From Neptuniibacter sp048548695 (lineage in GTDB: Bacteria; Pseudomonadota; Gammaproteobacteria; Pseudomonadales; Balneatricaceae), in NCBI RefSeq assembly GCF_048548695.1, contig NZ_JBLYIF010000001.1: a stretch of 64,000 nucleotides of DNA; one strand, 5' to 3'. The position numbers and the translations under genes were made by a program. Under the pieces are notes generated by a model. That model had not been told where the DNA came from, did no database searches, and saw only the letters and a program-made list of their open reading frames with translations. Shown here piece by piece: positions 22,704 through 30,983 of this stretch; positions within the stretch are counted from its first letter, which is position 1, and every line of letters starts with the position of its first letter.

Positions 22704-23266
22704 TCCAGCCTCGCCAGCGCACCTGCAAACTCAAACAACCCGGCTGTCATGGCAAATACACGCCATTCAACACTTTGCAGGCCTGTTGCCCTAATCCAAA
22801 GTGCGCGATTGAAGCTGGACGGCTGACAGAGGCGAAAAAGAACCGCCAGGCGCTACGGGATTTTCGCAAGCGAAACAAGCCGCGCAGTAAATGGCTGAAA
22901 GAGGCGCAGGCGGCGTTCAACAAATGGGTCAGGCTACGGGACCAAGGTAAGCCCTGCATCAGCTGCGGATCATTACCCGAACAGAAATACGGCGGCACCA
23001 TGGATGCTGGCCACTATCGTTCTGTCGGGGCATGTCCTGCACTGCGGTTTGAAGAATTCAACTGCCACGCCCAGTGTGTCAGATGTAACCAGCACCTGTC
23101 CGGTAACACCGTGGAATACCGCATTCGATTGGTGAAGCGCATCGGCCAGCAGCGGGTTGACTGGCTGGAGGGTGAACACGAACCGAAGAAATACAGCATT
23201 GAAGAACTGAAAGCGATTAAAGCGCACTACGCGGAGCAGGCGCGGGTGTTACAGAAGGCCGGTTGA
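22700..23266 (+). CDS. NinG/Rap-like Holliday junction endonuclease
   Basis: A 188-residue NinG (Rap) homologue, a structure-specific nuclease that resolves recombination branches. Seen are the Cys-rich N-terminus (CKLKQPGCHGKYTPFN ... CCPNPKCA), the conserved basic helix LRDFRKRNKPRSKWLKEAQAAFNK, CISCG, and the HNH-like core MDAGHYRSVGACPALRFEEFNCHAQCVRCNQHLSGN. Start overlaps the NinB stop. Complements the SSB and the recombination module. Confidence 0.92.
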   Translation: MIQPRQRTCKLKQPGCHGKYTPFNTLQACCPNPKCAIEAGRLTEAKKNRQALRDFRKRNKPRSKWLKEAQAAFNKWVRLRDQGKPCISCGSLPEQKYGGTMDAGHYRSVGACPALRFEEFNCHAQCVRCNQHLSGNTVEYRIRLVKRIGQQRVDWLEGEHEPKKYSIEELKAIKAHYAEQARVLQKAG

Positions 23267-23284
23267 ACTTTAGAGGGGGGCGCA

Positions 23285-23884
23285 ATGGCCATCAGTAAGC
23301 ATATGCAGAGCACCATCGACACACTTGTGAGCATCTACCTCAATCACCTTGAGCGGTATGTGTACGAGGCAGGCTGTCACGGTATGGGCACGCTGGGGAA
23401 GATTATCGACTTCCAGGGTGATCCGCCGCCGCCATCGGGCATGGACAGGAGCAACGATAAACTGATTGATGAAACCCTGAAGATGCGGGAGGAGCATGCG
23501 CTGTTTGCATCGGCTCGTTACCTGTTCGGTTGGAAGCATGACTGCAACCACTGCGGCAAGGCGTACCCGGTGGTGAATGAAAACGGCAAACGTATTCTGA
23601 TGGTGCCTAATGTCTGCCCGGTCTGCCATGGCAATCGATTCATCCTGCTGAAAGGCGAACTGCCCGAGAGCAACACGCTGGTATTGCTGGCCGAAGGGTT
23701 TTATGCACGCAAAAAACTAAAACAACACCAGATTGCAGACCGGATGGGACTGACAGAGAGGCAGTACGAAGGACGGCTGAAAAAAGGCCGTGAATTGATG
23801 GCAGAAGAAATCCAGCGCATTCGCCGCTTCCGTGAAGCAGGCGTGATGGGCGATGAATTTAAAGCGGTGGTGGGGGGAGAGTGA
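23285..23884 (+). CDS. Q-type late antiterminator-like protein
   Basis: A 199-residue protein with a central zinc ribbon (CNHCGKAYPVV ... VCPVCHGN) and a C-terminal helix-turn-helix of sigma-region-4 type (QHQIADRMGLTERQYEGRLKKGRELM). These features and the position behind ninG and before a promoter/terminator/lysis region match Q-type late regulators, which load on RNA polymerase at the late promoter to read through terminators. I assign Q-like function from context; sequence families of Q are diverse. Confidence 0.7.
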   Translation: MAISKHMQSTIDTLVSIYLNHLERYVYEAGCHGMGTLGKIIDFQGDPPPPSGMDRSNDKLIDETLKMREEHALFASARYLFGWKHDCNHCGKAYPVVNENGKRILMVPNVCPVCHGNRFILLKGELPESNTLVLLAEGFYARKKLKQHQIADRMGLTERQYEGRLKKGRELMAEEIQRIRRFREAGVMGDEFKAVVGGE

Positions 23885-24213
23885 TGGACTACAGCAAGCT
23901 GAGTGATTTTGAGATTAACAAGCGGGTGGCTGAGGTTCTCGAAATCCTTGACTACACCGTAGAGGACAAAGGGGTCAGAGTTAGGGTTAACGCTGGTCCG
24001 ATGGTTGTTCCATGTCCGTTTGACCCATGCAACAACCCTTCAGACGCATTGCCGATTATTGTTGAGAATGAGATAGGCATTACGTTTGGCACTGAGCAAG
24101 GTAGCGCAGTAGCTGTTGTCGGTAAGGACTTTTATCAGCATGTAGAAAGTAAAAACAAACTACTCCGCGCAGCAATGGTTGTATTTTTGATGATGAAAGA
24201 AAAACAAGATTAA
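23884..24213 (+). CDS. NinX-like (DUF2591) phage protein
   Basis: A 109-residue protein whose N-terminus MDYSKLSDFEINKRVAEVL is the hallmark of NinX/DUF2591 proteins of lambdoid nin regions; function unknown. The C-terminal part (VGKDFYQHVESKNKLLRAAMVVFLMM) is also typical. Its ATG overlaps the stop of the Q-like gene. Confidence 0.75.
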   Translation: MDYSKLSDFEINKRVAEVLEILDYTVEDKGVRVRVNAGPMVVPCPFDPCNNPSDALPIIVENEIGITFGTEQGSAVAVVGKDFYQHVESKNKLLRAAMVVFLMMKEKQD

Positions 24214-24688
24214 AAAACCAGCCTGTCGGGAGACACGCCATGCAAGATATGAAGCAACTGGAAGGGCTTAAGTAAGCCATAAATGGCGGCGTGAAATCAG
24301 ATTAAAAAATATACATCTTTCCCTTGAAAGACCAAGGGAAAAGCTATAGGATTATTCTAAATTGGTCTTAGTGACCGCAGAACACAGAACCTCGCCTCGG
24401 CGGGGTTTTTTTGTGCCTGAAGTTTCGCGTACCTGTGCCTTTTAAGTAGGCGCTCAGGGGATGTACGGGTGCGTGAATATATGCCGGTGAAGCCGAATTT
24501 CCGCTGATTGGATTTTGGCCGAGGAATCCCCGTAGCCACCCATATATGAACGGACTTGACTGCTATCAGCAGCGGTTGATGAAGGGCGAAGGCTGCCAGA
24601 GTGCCTTTTAATTTATCGGCCAGCGTCCTGGCTGCCCCTTCTACGCCCCTTTGCGTATCGGCCAGGGCGCTGACCCATAAGAGAAAAT
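24214..24688 (+). other. Late leader region (candidate pR'-tR' equivalent)
   Basis: A 475-bp gap without a convincing gene separates the Q-like region from the lysis genes. It contains a perfect dyad CCCTTG-AAAGAC-CAAGGG (24321-24338) overlapping a TTGAAA hexamer, TATAGG 15 bp further on, and then the terminator at 24390-24412. Beyond it are inverted repeats (GCCAG-CGTC-CTGGC near 24621) and a partial direct repeat TATCGGCCAG. This is where lambdoid phages keep the late promoter and the terminator overridden by Q. Confidence 0.55.
24390..24412 (+). terminator. Terminator in the late leader
   Basis: CCTCGC-CTCG-GCGGGG (one G-T pair) is followed by seven T. It stands about 40 bp after the candidate late promoter, the position of tR' in lambda. 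Confidence 0.8.
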
Positions 24689-25063
24689 ATGCACTCGTTT
24701 AAGTTCTCCAAGCGGTCCATAGACAATCTGAAGGGCGTACACCCTGAACTGGTGTTAGTGGCCAGCCGTGCGCTGATGTATTCCAGCATCGACTTTGCCA
24801 TTACCGATGGCGTGAGAACGGAAGAAGAACAAAAACAACTCGTTGCACAAGGCAAGTCCAGAACCCTTAACAGTAAGCACCTGACCGGAGATGCCATTGA
24901 TGTGATGGCATATGTTGACGGCAAGGGCAATTGGACGTGGGATCTGTATGTGGATATTTCCGAATCATTCAAGAAAGCCGCTGACGAGTTGGGTATTAAG
25001 ATCCGCTGGGGTGGCGACTGGAAAACATTCAAAGACGGCCCCCATTTTGAGCGGGCTATTTGA
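24689..25063 (+). CDS. Endolysin, L-alanyl-D-glutamate peptidase (M15 family)
   Basis: A 124-residue zinc peptidase of the VanY/T5-endolysin type that cuts the peptide stem of peptidoglycan. The metal ligands are visible as H64 and D71 (SKHLTGDAIDVMAY) and H119 (DGPHFE). No signal peptide is present, so it needs a holin to cross the membrane. It is the first gene after the late leader. Confidence 0.93.
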   Translation: MHSFKFSKRSIDNLKGVHPELVLVASRALMYSSIDFAITDGVRTEEEQKQLVAQGKSRTLNSKHLTGDAIDVMAYVDGKGNWTWDLYVDISESFKKAADELGIKIRWGGDWKTFKDGPHFERAI

Positions 25064-25128
25064 CTGGCTGACAAATCAACCCTCACCTATGGAGGGAACG
25101 AGTTTCTTATTCCTATAGGTGGATTGAT

Positions 25129-25467
25129 ATGGACGTACCGTGGCAGGTATTTGCTGTTGCGCTGGGTCTTTGCGGCTTCCTGATACTGATGATCTGGAAC
25201 ATGAAAAGCGCCCAGATCGACAATCTCTCAAGACAATTGGCAAAGTATAAAGCCGACCTTGAGAACTGCGTTAAGGAGCCAAACCATCTGCGCGATATTG
25301 ATGCGCTGAGTGACCATGTGAGTGGGGCGGTGATGCGGGTGGAGAAGGATCTCGCCAAAGAGAGCAGCGAGCGCAAGGAAGGCCATAAGGATCTGCAGAA
25401 TAAGTATGAGCGTTTAAACAGCGAACAGCAGGCCATTAATATCAAGCTTGCACAGGATGGCCGATGA
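25129..25467 (+). CDS. Membrane-anchored coiled-coil protein of the lysis cassette
   Basis: A 112-residue protein with one N-terminal helix (VFAVALGLCGFLILMIW) and a long charged coiled coil (residues 28-112). This plan resembles DUF2730-type phage proteins and also i-spanins, but a clear Rz/Rz1 pair lies further on. Its stop overlaps the start of the receiver-domain gene (ATGA), so the two are coupled. Exact role in lysis unknown. Confidence 0.55.
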   Translation: MDVPWQVFAVALGLCGFLILMIWNMKSAQIDNLSRQLAKYKADLENCVKEPNHLRDIDALSDHVSGAVMRVEKDLAKESSERKEGHKDLQNKYERLNSEQQAINIKLAQDGR

Positions 25468-25880
25468 AAGTTCTCTTGGTCGATGACAACAAAACCACCC
25501 GGATTCTGATCCCGGAATTACTGAAGAAGAAACAATCCTCACTGGCTGAAGGCGTGGTGATTGATACCTGCGCATCAGGCGAGGACTGTCTGAAGGTCTT
25601 CAGAGATTACGATGTGATCGTGATGGACTGGAATCTGGAAGGGATGTCTGGCGTGGAAACCTGCCAGCGCATCCGTGAACTGAGCAACGGACAAAGCCCG
25701 ATTGTTATCATCCTGACGGGCAAGCATGACCGCTACGAAGACGAGCAAGTTTATAAGAGCGGCGCACGCCACTTCCTTGATAAGTTCGACCCTGACATGC
25801 TTTACAAACTGCTGTGGAACCTTCGCCTGGCAGAGAACCATTTGCAACGCCGTGGCATGCGGTCATTGGCCACAGCATGA
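25464..25880 (+). CDS. Stand-alone response-regulator receiver (CheY-like) protein in the lysis cassette
   Basis: A 138-residue single REC domain with no output domain. The complete phosphorylation set is present: D7 and D8 (LLVDDN), phosphoacceptor D55 (VIVMDWNLEGMSG), T85 (VIILTGK) and K107 (HFLDKFD); the usual Pro after the Lys is Phe. The C-terminal 20 residues are basic (ENHLQRRGMRSLATA). It overlaps both neighbours by 4 bp, between two small membrane proteins of the lysis cassette. Receiver domains are rare in phages; timing of lysis by a host kinase, or a phosphate sink, are untested ideas. Confidence 0.9.
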   Translation: MKVLLVDDNKTTRILIPELLKKKQSSLAEGVVIDTCASGEDCLKVFRDYDVIVMDWNLEGMSGVETCQRIRELSNGQSPIVIILTGKHDRYEDEQVYKSGARHFLDKFDPDMLYKLLWNLRLAENHLQRRGMRSLATA

Positions 25881-26068
25881 ATCCACCCATGATTGGCATG
25901 CGGAAGGTCTACTGTGCCGCTGTAGCGCATAGCACCAACACTGTATTGCTGATCTTCGGTGTAATTGATGGGGATCAGTACGTTTCCCTCTCTGGCATGC
26001 TGTTCGGCTTCTTAGGTCTGGCTAACAGCGCAGAACACCTCAGCAAGCGAGCACAGAATGAACGTTAA
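25877..26068 (+). CDS. Small membrane protein, holin candidate
   Basis: A 63-residue protein with two moderately hydrophobic segments (TNTVLLIFGVI and YVSLSGMLFGFLGLA) and a charged C-terminus (EHLSKRAQNER). Size, topology and place between the endolysin and the spanins suggest a holin or pinholin. Start overlaps the receiver-domain stop and its end overlaps the Rz-like gene by 11 bp. No sequence family recognised. Confidence 0.5.
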   Translation: MNPPMIGMRKVYCAAVAHSTNTVLLIFGVIDGDQYVSLSGMLFGFLGLANSAEHLSKRAQNER

Positions 26069-26381
26069 GCTGATCATTACTGCAATCATCCTTGTATTAG
26101 TGACTGGCATCTTCTGGCTGGTGCAGGACAGAGGCCAGCGTAAGGCCGAATACGACCAGCTCGAAACCACACTAAAGACCGCAGCCACCCAACTGACTAA
26201 ACAGCAGGCCGCCAGAGTAGAGACTGACCGGCAACTGGCTGAATCCCGCACTCAACAACAGAGGTTGCAACGTGAAACAGAACGGCTCAGAAAAGCAATT
26301 CAGCAGTCAGCTGATCGCTGCGCCTCTACTGTTATCAGTCCTGACGTTGTTGACGGGGTGCAAACCTACCGTAATCACTGA
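26058..26381 (+). CDS. Rz-like inner-membrane spanin
   Basis: A 107-residue protein with one N-terminal membrane helix (LIITAIILVLVTGIFWLV) and a periplasmic coiled coil rich in Gln/Arg/Glu (TTLKTAATQLTKQQAARVE). This is the i-spanin plan. With the Rz1-like lipoprotein it would span the periplasm and fuse inner and outer membranes in the last step of lysis. Confidence 0.8.
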   Translation: MNVKLIITAIILVLVTGIFWLVQDRGQRKAEYDQLETTLKTAATQLTKQQAARVETDRQLAESRTQQQRLQRETERLRKAIQQSADRCASTVISPDVVDGVQTYRNH

Positions 26382-26556
26382 GACAATCCGTGAGCCTGTC
26401 CCTGCTGCATGGCTAGTCCCTCTGCCTGCGCCTGATTTATCCGGCACCTATGGCGAGTACATCGCTCAGTGCGAGCAGGTAGTGAAACAGTGCAACGCAG
26501 ACAAGCAAGATATTAAGCGGTGGTCAGATGCCAAGACGGATACCCAAGGCCTGTAG
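26272..26556 (+). CDS. Rz1-like outer-membrane spanin lipoprotein (overlaps Rz)
   Basis: A 94-residue lipoprotein starting with GTG inside the Rz-like gene in a +1 frame. The signal ends in the lipobox LLTGC, and the mature part is Pro-rich at first (REPVPAAWLVPLPAPDL) as in o-spanins. The partly nested layout (110 bp shared, the rest beyond) is one of the known Rz/Rz1 architectures. Confidence 0.8.
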   Translation: MKQNGSEKQFSSQLIAAPLLLSVLTLLTGCKPTVITETIREPVPAAWLVPLPAPDLSGTYGEYIAQCEQVVKQCNADKQDIKRWSDAKTDTQGL

Positions 26557-26884
26557 AAAGCAAGGCTGCCCGTGCACAACAAACCATCGCAGCGGCTACT
26601 GTGACAACCACTTGAGCGAGTCATGGGAAGCACACCATCAAGGCAAGACAGCATCCCAGCGTGGATATGGTTCAGCCTGGAAGCGTAAGCGCAAGCAGAT
26701 CATGGAACGCGATAATGGATTGTGTCAGCCATGTCTGCAGAGTAATCGAATCACAGCAGCTGTAGCGGTTGACCACATCATCCCGAAGGCTCAAGGCGGC
26801 ACAGACGCAGACACCAACCTGCAAGCGATCTGCAAGACCTGCCACGACGCAAAGACAGCAGATGAGTCCAGGCGGTCACGATAG
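26528..26884 (+). CDS. HNH endonuclease, packaging-associated
   Basis: A 118-residue HNH protein. N-terminal Cys/His residues (CRKQGCPCTTNHRSGYCDNH) form a zinc motif, then RGYGSAWKRKRKQIMERDNGLCQPC and the catalytic VDHIIPKAQGGTDADTNLQAICKTCH. Such HNH proteins beside the terminase are required for cos cleavage in HK97-like phages. It overlaps the end of the Rz1-like gene by 29 bp. Confidence 0.92.
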   Translation: MPRRIPKACRKQGCPCTTNHRSGYCDNHLSESWEAHHQGKTASQRGYGSAWKRKRKQIMERDNGLCQPCLQSNRITAAVAVDHIIPKAQGGTDADTNLQAICKTCHDAKTADESRRSR

Positions 26885-26986
26885 GGGGAGGGGGGATCAA
26901 ATCTCTACAGACTCCAACCGCAAGCACCGCCGCCTCCCGTTTTTACACACGAACGCAGGTTAGAAATATTTTTTTGGAGAGTTTTT

Positions 26987-27460
26987 ATGTCAGGTCCAGC
27001 GCCTAAACCCACAGCGCTGAAGCTGGTGACAGGCAATGCAGGCAAACGCCCGATTAACAAGAAAGAACCAAAGCCTAGATCAGAGCGGCCAAAAGTTCCA
27101 GCCCATCTGAGTCCTAAAGCTAAAACGGCGTTCAAAAACGTCTGCGACCTGCTTGAAGATATGGGCGTGCTCACCATTGCGGATGGCATGGCGCTTGAAC
27201 TGCTATGCGATGCTTACGCTGAATGGCGTGATCTGGACAAACTGATCAAATCCAAAGGCCATATCTACACAACCGTTGCCACCTCTGGCGAAGAAGTCAT
27301 CAAAGGCAACCCGGCTGTGGCCATGCGGGCCGATGCCTGGAAGCGCGTCAAGTCGATGGCTGCTGAGTTCGGCCTGACCGCTGCCAGTCGCACCAAAATC
27401 CAGACCAACACCCCAGAAGAAACCGACCCGCTTGAAGAGTATCTGAAGCGTAAAAAATGA
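26987..27460 (+). CDS. terS: Terminase small subunit (P27 family)
   Basis: A 157-residue P27-type small terminase that recognises the phage cos region. Family features are the N-terminal GPAPKPTALKLVTGNAGKRP, the Pro/Lys-rich linker, and the C-terminal NPAVAMRADAWKRVKSMAAEFGLTAASRTKI. Start is ~100 bp after the HNH gene; its stop overlaps the large-subunit start. Confidence 0.95.
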   Translation: MSGPAPKPTALKLVTGNAGKRPINKKEPKPRSERPKVPAHLSPKAKTAFKNVCDLLEDMGVLTIADGMALELLCDAYAEWRDLDKLIKSKGHIYTTVATSGEEVIKGNPAVAMRADAWKRVKSMAAEFGLTAASRTKIQTNTPEETDPLEEYLKRKK

Positions 27461-29121
27461 GCGCAGGCGTCCCGCAAGGCCACCAATATGCAGTGCAGGT
27501 GGTCGAGGGGGCTATAGTTGCGTGCAAATGGGTCCGGCTGGCGTGTCAGCGTTACCTGAATGACCTGAAGCGCGAAGATATCTGGTTTGACGAAGAAGAC
27601 GCGCAGTTCCATCTGGATTTTTACCCGACATTCTGCACCCACGTTAAAGGCAAGCTGGCCGGACAACCGATAGAGCTTGAGCCGTGGCAGGCCTGCATCC
27701 TGATGAACGTGTTTGGCTGGAAGACGCCAGACGGCAAACGCCGGTTCAGAACCATCTACGAAGAAGTGGCGCGTAAGAACGCCAAGTCCACCAAGCTGTC
27801 AGGCGTCGGTCTGTTCATGCTCGGCTTTGATGGTGAAGGTGGGGCAGAGATTTACAGTGCTGCTACCACCCGCGACCAGGCGCGAATCGTTTGGGCGGAT
27901 GCGAGAGAGATGGGGCGCAAGTCGCCACACCTGCGCAGAGCGTTTGGCTTTCATCAGAACAACATCCACCACCTGCCGAGCGCGTCAAAGTTTGAGCCGC
28001 TTTCAAGCGATGCCCAGACGCTGGATGGGAAGAACGTCCACTGCGGCCTGATTGACGAGCTACACGCGCACAAGACCCGTGAAGTGTTCGACGTAGTGGA
28101 AACCGCCACCGGTGCCCGTGAACAGCCGCTGATCTACTGTATTACCACTGCAGGCAGCAACAAGCAGGGCATCTGTTACGAGCAGCGCGACTACCTGTGC
28201 AAAGTGCTCGAAGGCGTTATACAGGATGACACCTATTTTGGCCTGATCTACACGCTGGACGAAGGCGACGACTGGACAGATGAAAACGTCTGGATCAAAG
28301 CCAACCCCAATTTAGGCGTCTCAAAGAAATGGGACGACATGCGCCGCCTCGCAAAGAAAGCGCAGGAGATGCCCACCGCCCGCAATAACTTCCTCACCAA
28401 GCACTTGAACGTGTGGGTGAATGCGGCGGTTGCCTGGCTGAACATGGAAAAGTGGGACCGCTCACCCAAAGCAGCAGACGATATTGTCCTGCAGCAGACG
28501 CCCTGTTTTATCGGCCTTGACCTTGCCAACAAGCTCGACGTTGCGGCACTGGTCATGGTGTTCATGGTCGAGGGTGGATACCACCTGAAATGCAAATTCT
28601 ACCTGCCTGAAGAAGCGGTCCACATCAAGTCCCGCAGTATCGGCAACATGTACCAGGCATGGGCAGAGGCGGGCTATTTAACGCTCACCGATGGCAACGT
28701 GATCGACCACGACTACATCGAAAACGACCTCCGGCTGATTCTCTCTGAATACGACGTGAAAGAGATCGGTTTCGACCCCTGGGGATCAACCCAACTGGCC
28801 ACCCATCTGCATGAAGACGGTGCGCCGATGGTGGAAGTGCCGCAGACCGTTAAAAACCTGTCTGAAGCCATGAAAGAAGTGGAAGCCGCTGTTTACTCAG
28901 GACGGCTGCACCACGGAGACAACCCGGTACTCAACTGGATGGCCTCCAACGTGACCGCCAAGGTCGATAAAAACGAAAACATATTCCCCCAGAAAGAACA
29001 CGCAGACAACAAGATCGACGGCATGGTGGCATTGTTTATCGCCATCAGCCGGATCATTCGGCATGCGGATGAAGCCACCCTCTCATCACACATCGAAACA
29101 CACGGAATCAGGACGCTTTAA
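27457..29121 (+). CDS. terL: Terminase large subunit
   Basis: A 554-residue DNA-packaging motor of the HK97/P27-associated class. The ATPase has a Walker A-like EVARKNAKSTK near residue 105 and Walker B-like GLIDELHAHK near 200; the C-terminal nuclease domain has FIGLDLANKLDVAALV and GFDPWGS. Late motif PVLNWMASNVTAKVDKN is typical. Its stop TAA overlaps the portal start (TAATG). Confidence 0.96.
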   Translation: MSAGVPQGHQYAVQVVEGAIVACKWVRLACQRYLNDLKREDIWFDEEDAQFHLDFYPTFCTHVKGKLAGQPIELEPWQACILMNVFGWKTPDGKRRFRTIYEEVARKNAKSTKLSGVGLFMLGFDGEGGAEIYSAATTRDQARIVWADAREMGRKSPHLRRAFGFHQNNIHHLPSASKFEPLSSDAQTLDGKNVHCGLIDELHAHKTREVFDVVETATGAREQPLIYCITTAGSNKQGICYEQRDYLCKVLEGVIQDDTYFGLIYTLDEGDDWTDENVWIKANPNLGVSKKWDDMRRLAKKAQEMPTARNNFLTKHLNVWVNAAVAWLNMEKWDRSPKAADDIVLQQTPCFIGLDLANKLDVAALVMVFMVEGGYHLKCKFYLPEEAVHIKSRSIGNMYQAWAEAGYLTLTDGNVIDHDYIENDLRLILSEYDVKEIGFDPWGSTQLATHLHEDGAPMVEVPQTVKNLSEAMKEVEAAVYSGRLHHGDNPVLNWMASNVTAKVDKNENIFPQKEHADNKIDGMVALFIAISRIIRHADEATLSSHIETHGIRTL

Positions 29122-30338
29122 TGAAGTTTTTCTCGCGCATTCTAGGCCGCAAAGCGTCCTCGGAAGTTATCGACACGCCTGAAAAACTGGCGGCCTATCT
29201 GGGTGTAAGCGCAGAAACCTTCTCTGGCCGGTCTGTAACACCGCAAACCGCCATGCAACTGGTGACGGTGTTCGGTTGCGTCCGGGTGCTGGCCGAATCT
29301 GTTGGCATGCTGCCGTGCAAATTGATGACCCGCGAAGGCGGCATGCGTAAACCAGCAGACGATCACTCATTGTCTGAACTGCTATCCATTGCGCCGAACG
29401 ACTACATGACCGCCCAGGAATTCTGGGAGCTGGCGATTGCCTGCCTATGCCTGCGGGGCAACTTCTACGCCTACAAGGTAAAGGTTATGGGGCAGGTGAA
29501 AGAGCTCCTGCCTATCGACCCGGGCGCGGTAAATCCCAAGCTGAACGATGACTGGTCTGTCGCCTACGAAATCACCTTCAGAGACGGCACAAAGGACGTA
29601 CTAACGCAGGATGAAATCTGGCACGTCCGCATTATGACGCTGGACGGCCTGAACGGAGTCAACCCGGTAGCCTATGCCCGGCAAGCCATTGGTCTTGGTC
29701 TGGCTACTGAAGAGCACGGCTCTCGTCTATTCAAGAACGGTACCGTGACCAGCGGCGTACTGACAACTAAAGACGAACTCAGCAACCCGGCATTCGAAAG
29801 GCTTAAAAAGCAATTCAATGAAGATCATGGCGGTTTAACAAACGCCCACAAACCATTGATTTTAGAGATGGGTCTTGAGTGGAAGCCGACCGCCCTCAAC
29901 CTTGAAGACAGTCAGTTCCTTGAGACACGCAAATTCCAGCGCGACGAGATCTGCGGCCTGTACCGCGTGCCGCCGCATCTGGTCGCCAACCTTGAGCGAG
30001 CCACTTTCAGCAACATCGAGCATCAGTCACTCAGCTTTGTGAATTACTCGCTGGTGCCGTACCTGACACGCATCGAAAGCCGCATTCGGGTAGGCCTACT
30101 CAGCAAACAAGACCGCGCCAAATACTACGCCAAATTCAACGCGGCAGCATTGCTGCGTGGCGACCTGAAGTCCCGCTACGAATCCTACGGGCAGGGCATT
30201 AACTGGGGCATTCTCAGCCCCAACGACTGCCGAGAAACCGAAGACCTTAACCCACGCCCGGGCGGCGATGTGTACCTCACCCCCATGAACATGACCACCA
30301 AACCGGAGGCAGCCAATGCTGACGACAAAACGTCTTGA
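29121..30338 (+). CDS. HK97-family portal protein
   Basis: A 405-residue portal, the dodecameric ring at the capsid vertex through which DNA passes. Family stretches include VTPQTAMQLVTVFGCVRVLAESVGMLPC, GLNGVNPVAYARQAIGLG and EICGLYRVPPHLVANLERATFSNIE. The C-terminal NWGILSPNDCRETEDLNPRPGGD is typical. It overlaps the protease gene by 23 bp. Confidence 0.96.
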   Translation: MKFFSRILGRKASSEVIDTPEKLAAYLGVSAETFSGRSVTPQTAMQLVTVFGCVRVLAESVGMLPCKLMTREGGMRKPADDHSLSELLSIAPNDYMTAQEFWELAIACLCLRGNFYAYKVKVMGQVKELLPIDPGAVNPKLNDDWSVAYEITFRDGTKDVLTQDEIWHVRIMTLDGLNGVNPVAYARQAIGLGLATEEHGSRLFKNGTVTSGVLTTKDELSNPAFERLKKQFNEDHGGLTNAHKPLILEMGLEWKPTALNLEDSQFLETRKFQRDEICGLYRVPPHLVANLERATFSNIEHQSLSFVNYSLVPYLTRIESRIRVGLLSKQDRAKYYAKFNAAALLRGDLKSRYESYGQGINWGILSPNDCRETEDLNPRPGGDVYLTPMNMTTKPEAANADDKTS

Positions 30339-30969
30339 CGTCCCGCTGACCATCAAGGCAGTCAGCGACTCAGGTGAATTCGAGGGCTACGGCTCCGTGT
30401 TCGGCAATAAAGATTCAGATTCAGACATCGTGGTTGCGGGCGCTTTCGCTGCAAGCCTGGCCGAGTGGAACAGCAAAAACCGCTTTCCGGCCATGCTCTG
30501 GCAACACGACATGCACGAGCCCATCGGCGTGTATACCGAAATGAAAGAGGACGAACACGGCCTGTACGTGAAAGGCCGCCTCCTGATTGAGGATGACCCT
30601 CTGGCCAAGCGTGCCCATGCTCATATGAAGGCCGGCAGTCTTGGCGGTATGTCCATCGGATACCGGCTGAAGGACTGGGATTATGACGACAACAAAAACG
30701 CCTGGCTCCTGAAAGAAATCGATTTGTGGGAAGTGTCACTGGTGACATTCCCCGCCAATGAAGAAGCACGAATTTCCAACGTCAAAAGCGCACTGGATCG
30801 GGGCGTGACGCCTCGCCCATCCGACGTTGAACGCGCCCTGCGAGAGGTAGGGTTCAGCAAGTCGCAAGCCCAAGGCTTTATGGCCAAAGGCTACGACGCC
30901 ATCAGCCCGCGAGATGCGGACGCAACCACCGCGCTAACACACCTTAAATCACTGATTAACCGCATCTAA
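30316..30969 (+). CDS. HK97-family prohead protease
   Basis: A 217-residue serine protease (U35/herpes-assemblin fold) that processes the prohead. Seen are FEGYGSVFGNKDSDSDIVVAGAF, the catalytic-His region MLWQHDMHEPIG, and the Ser region AHMKAGSLGGMSIGYR followed by EIDLWEVSLVTFPAN. It lies between portal and capsid genes as in HK97. The C-terminal 70 residues, including RPSDVERALREVGFSKSQAQ, are the usual extension. Confidence 0.95.
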   Translation: MLTTKRLDVPLTIKAVSDSGEFEGYGSVFGNKDSDSDIVVAGAFAASLAEWNSKNRFPAMLWQHDMHEPIGVYTEMKEDEHGLYVKGRLLIEDDPLAKRAHAHMKAGSLGGMSIGYRLKDWDYDDNKNAWLLKEIDLWEVSLVTFPANEEARISNVKSALDRGVTPRPSDVERALREVGFSKSQAQGFMAKGYDAISPRDADATTALTHLKSLINRI

Positions 30970-30983
30970 GCGAGGACACAATC

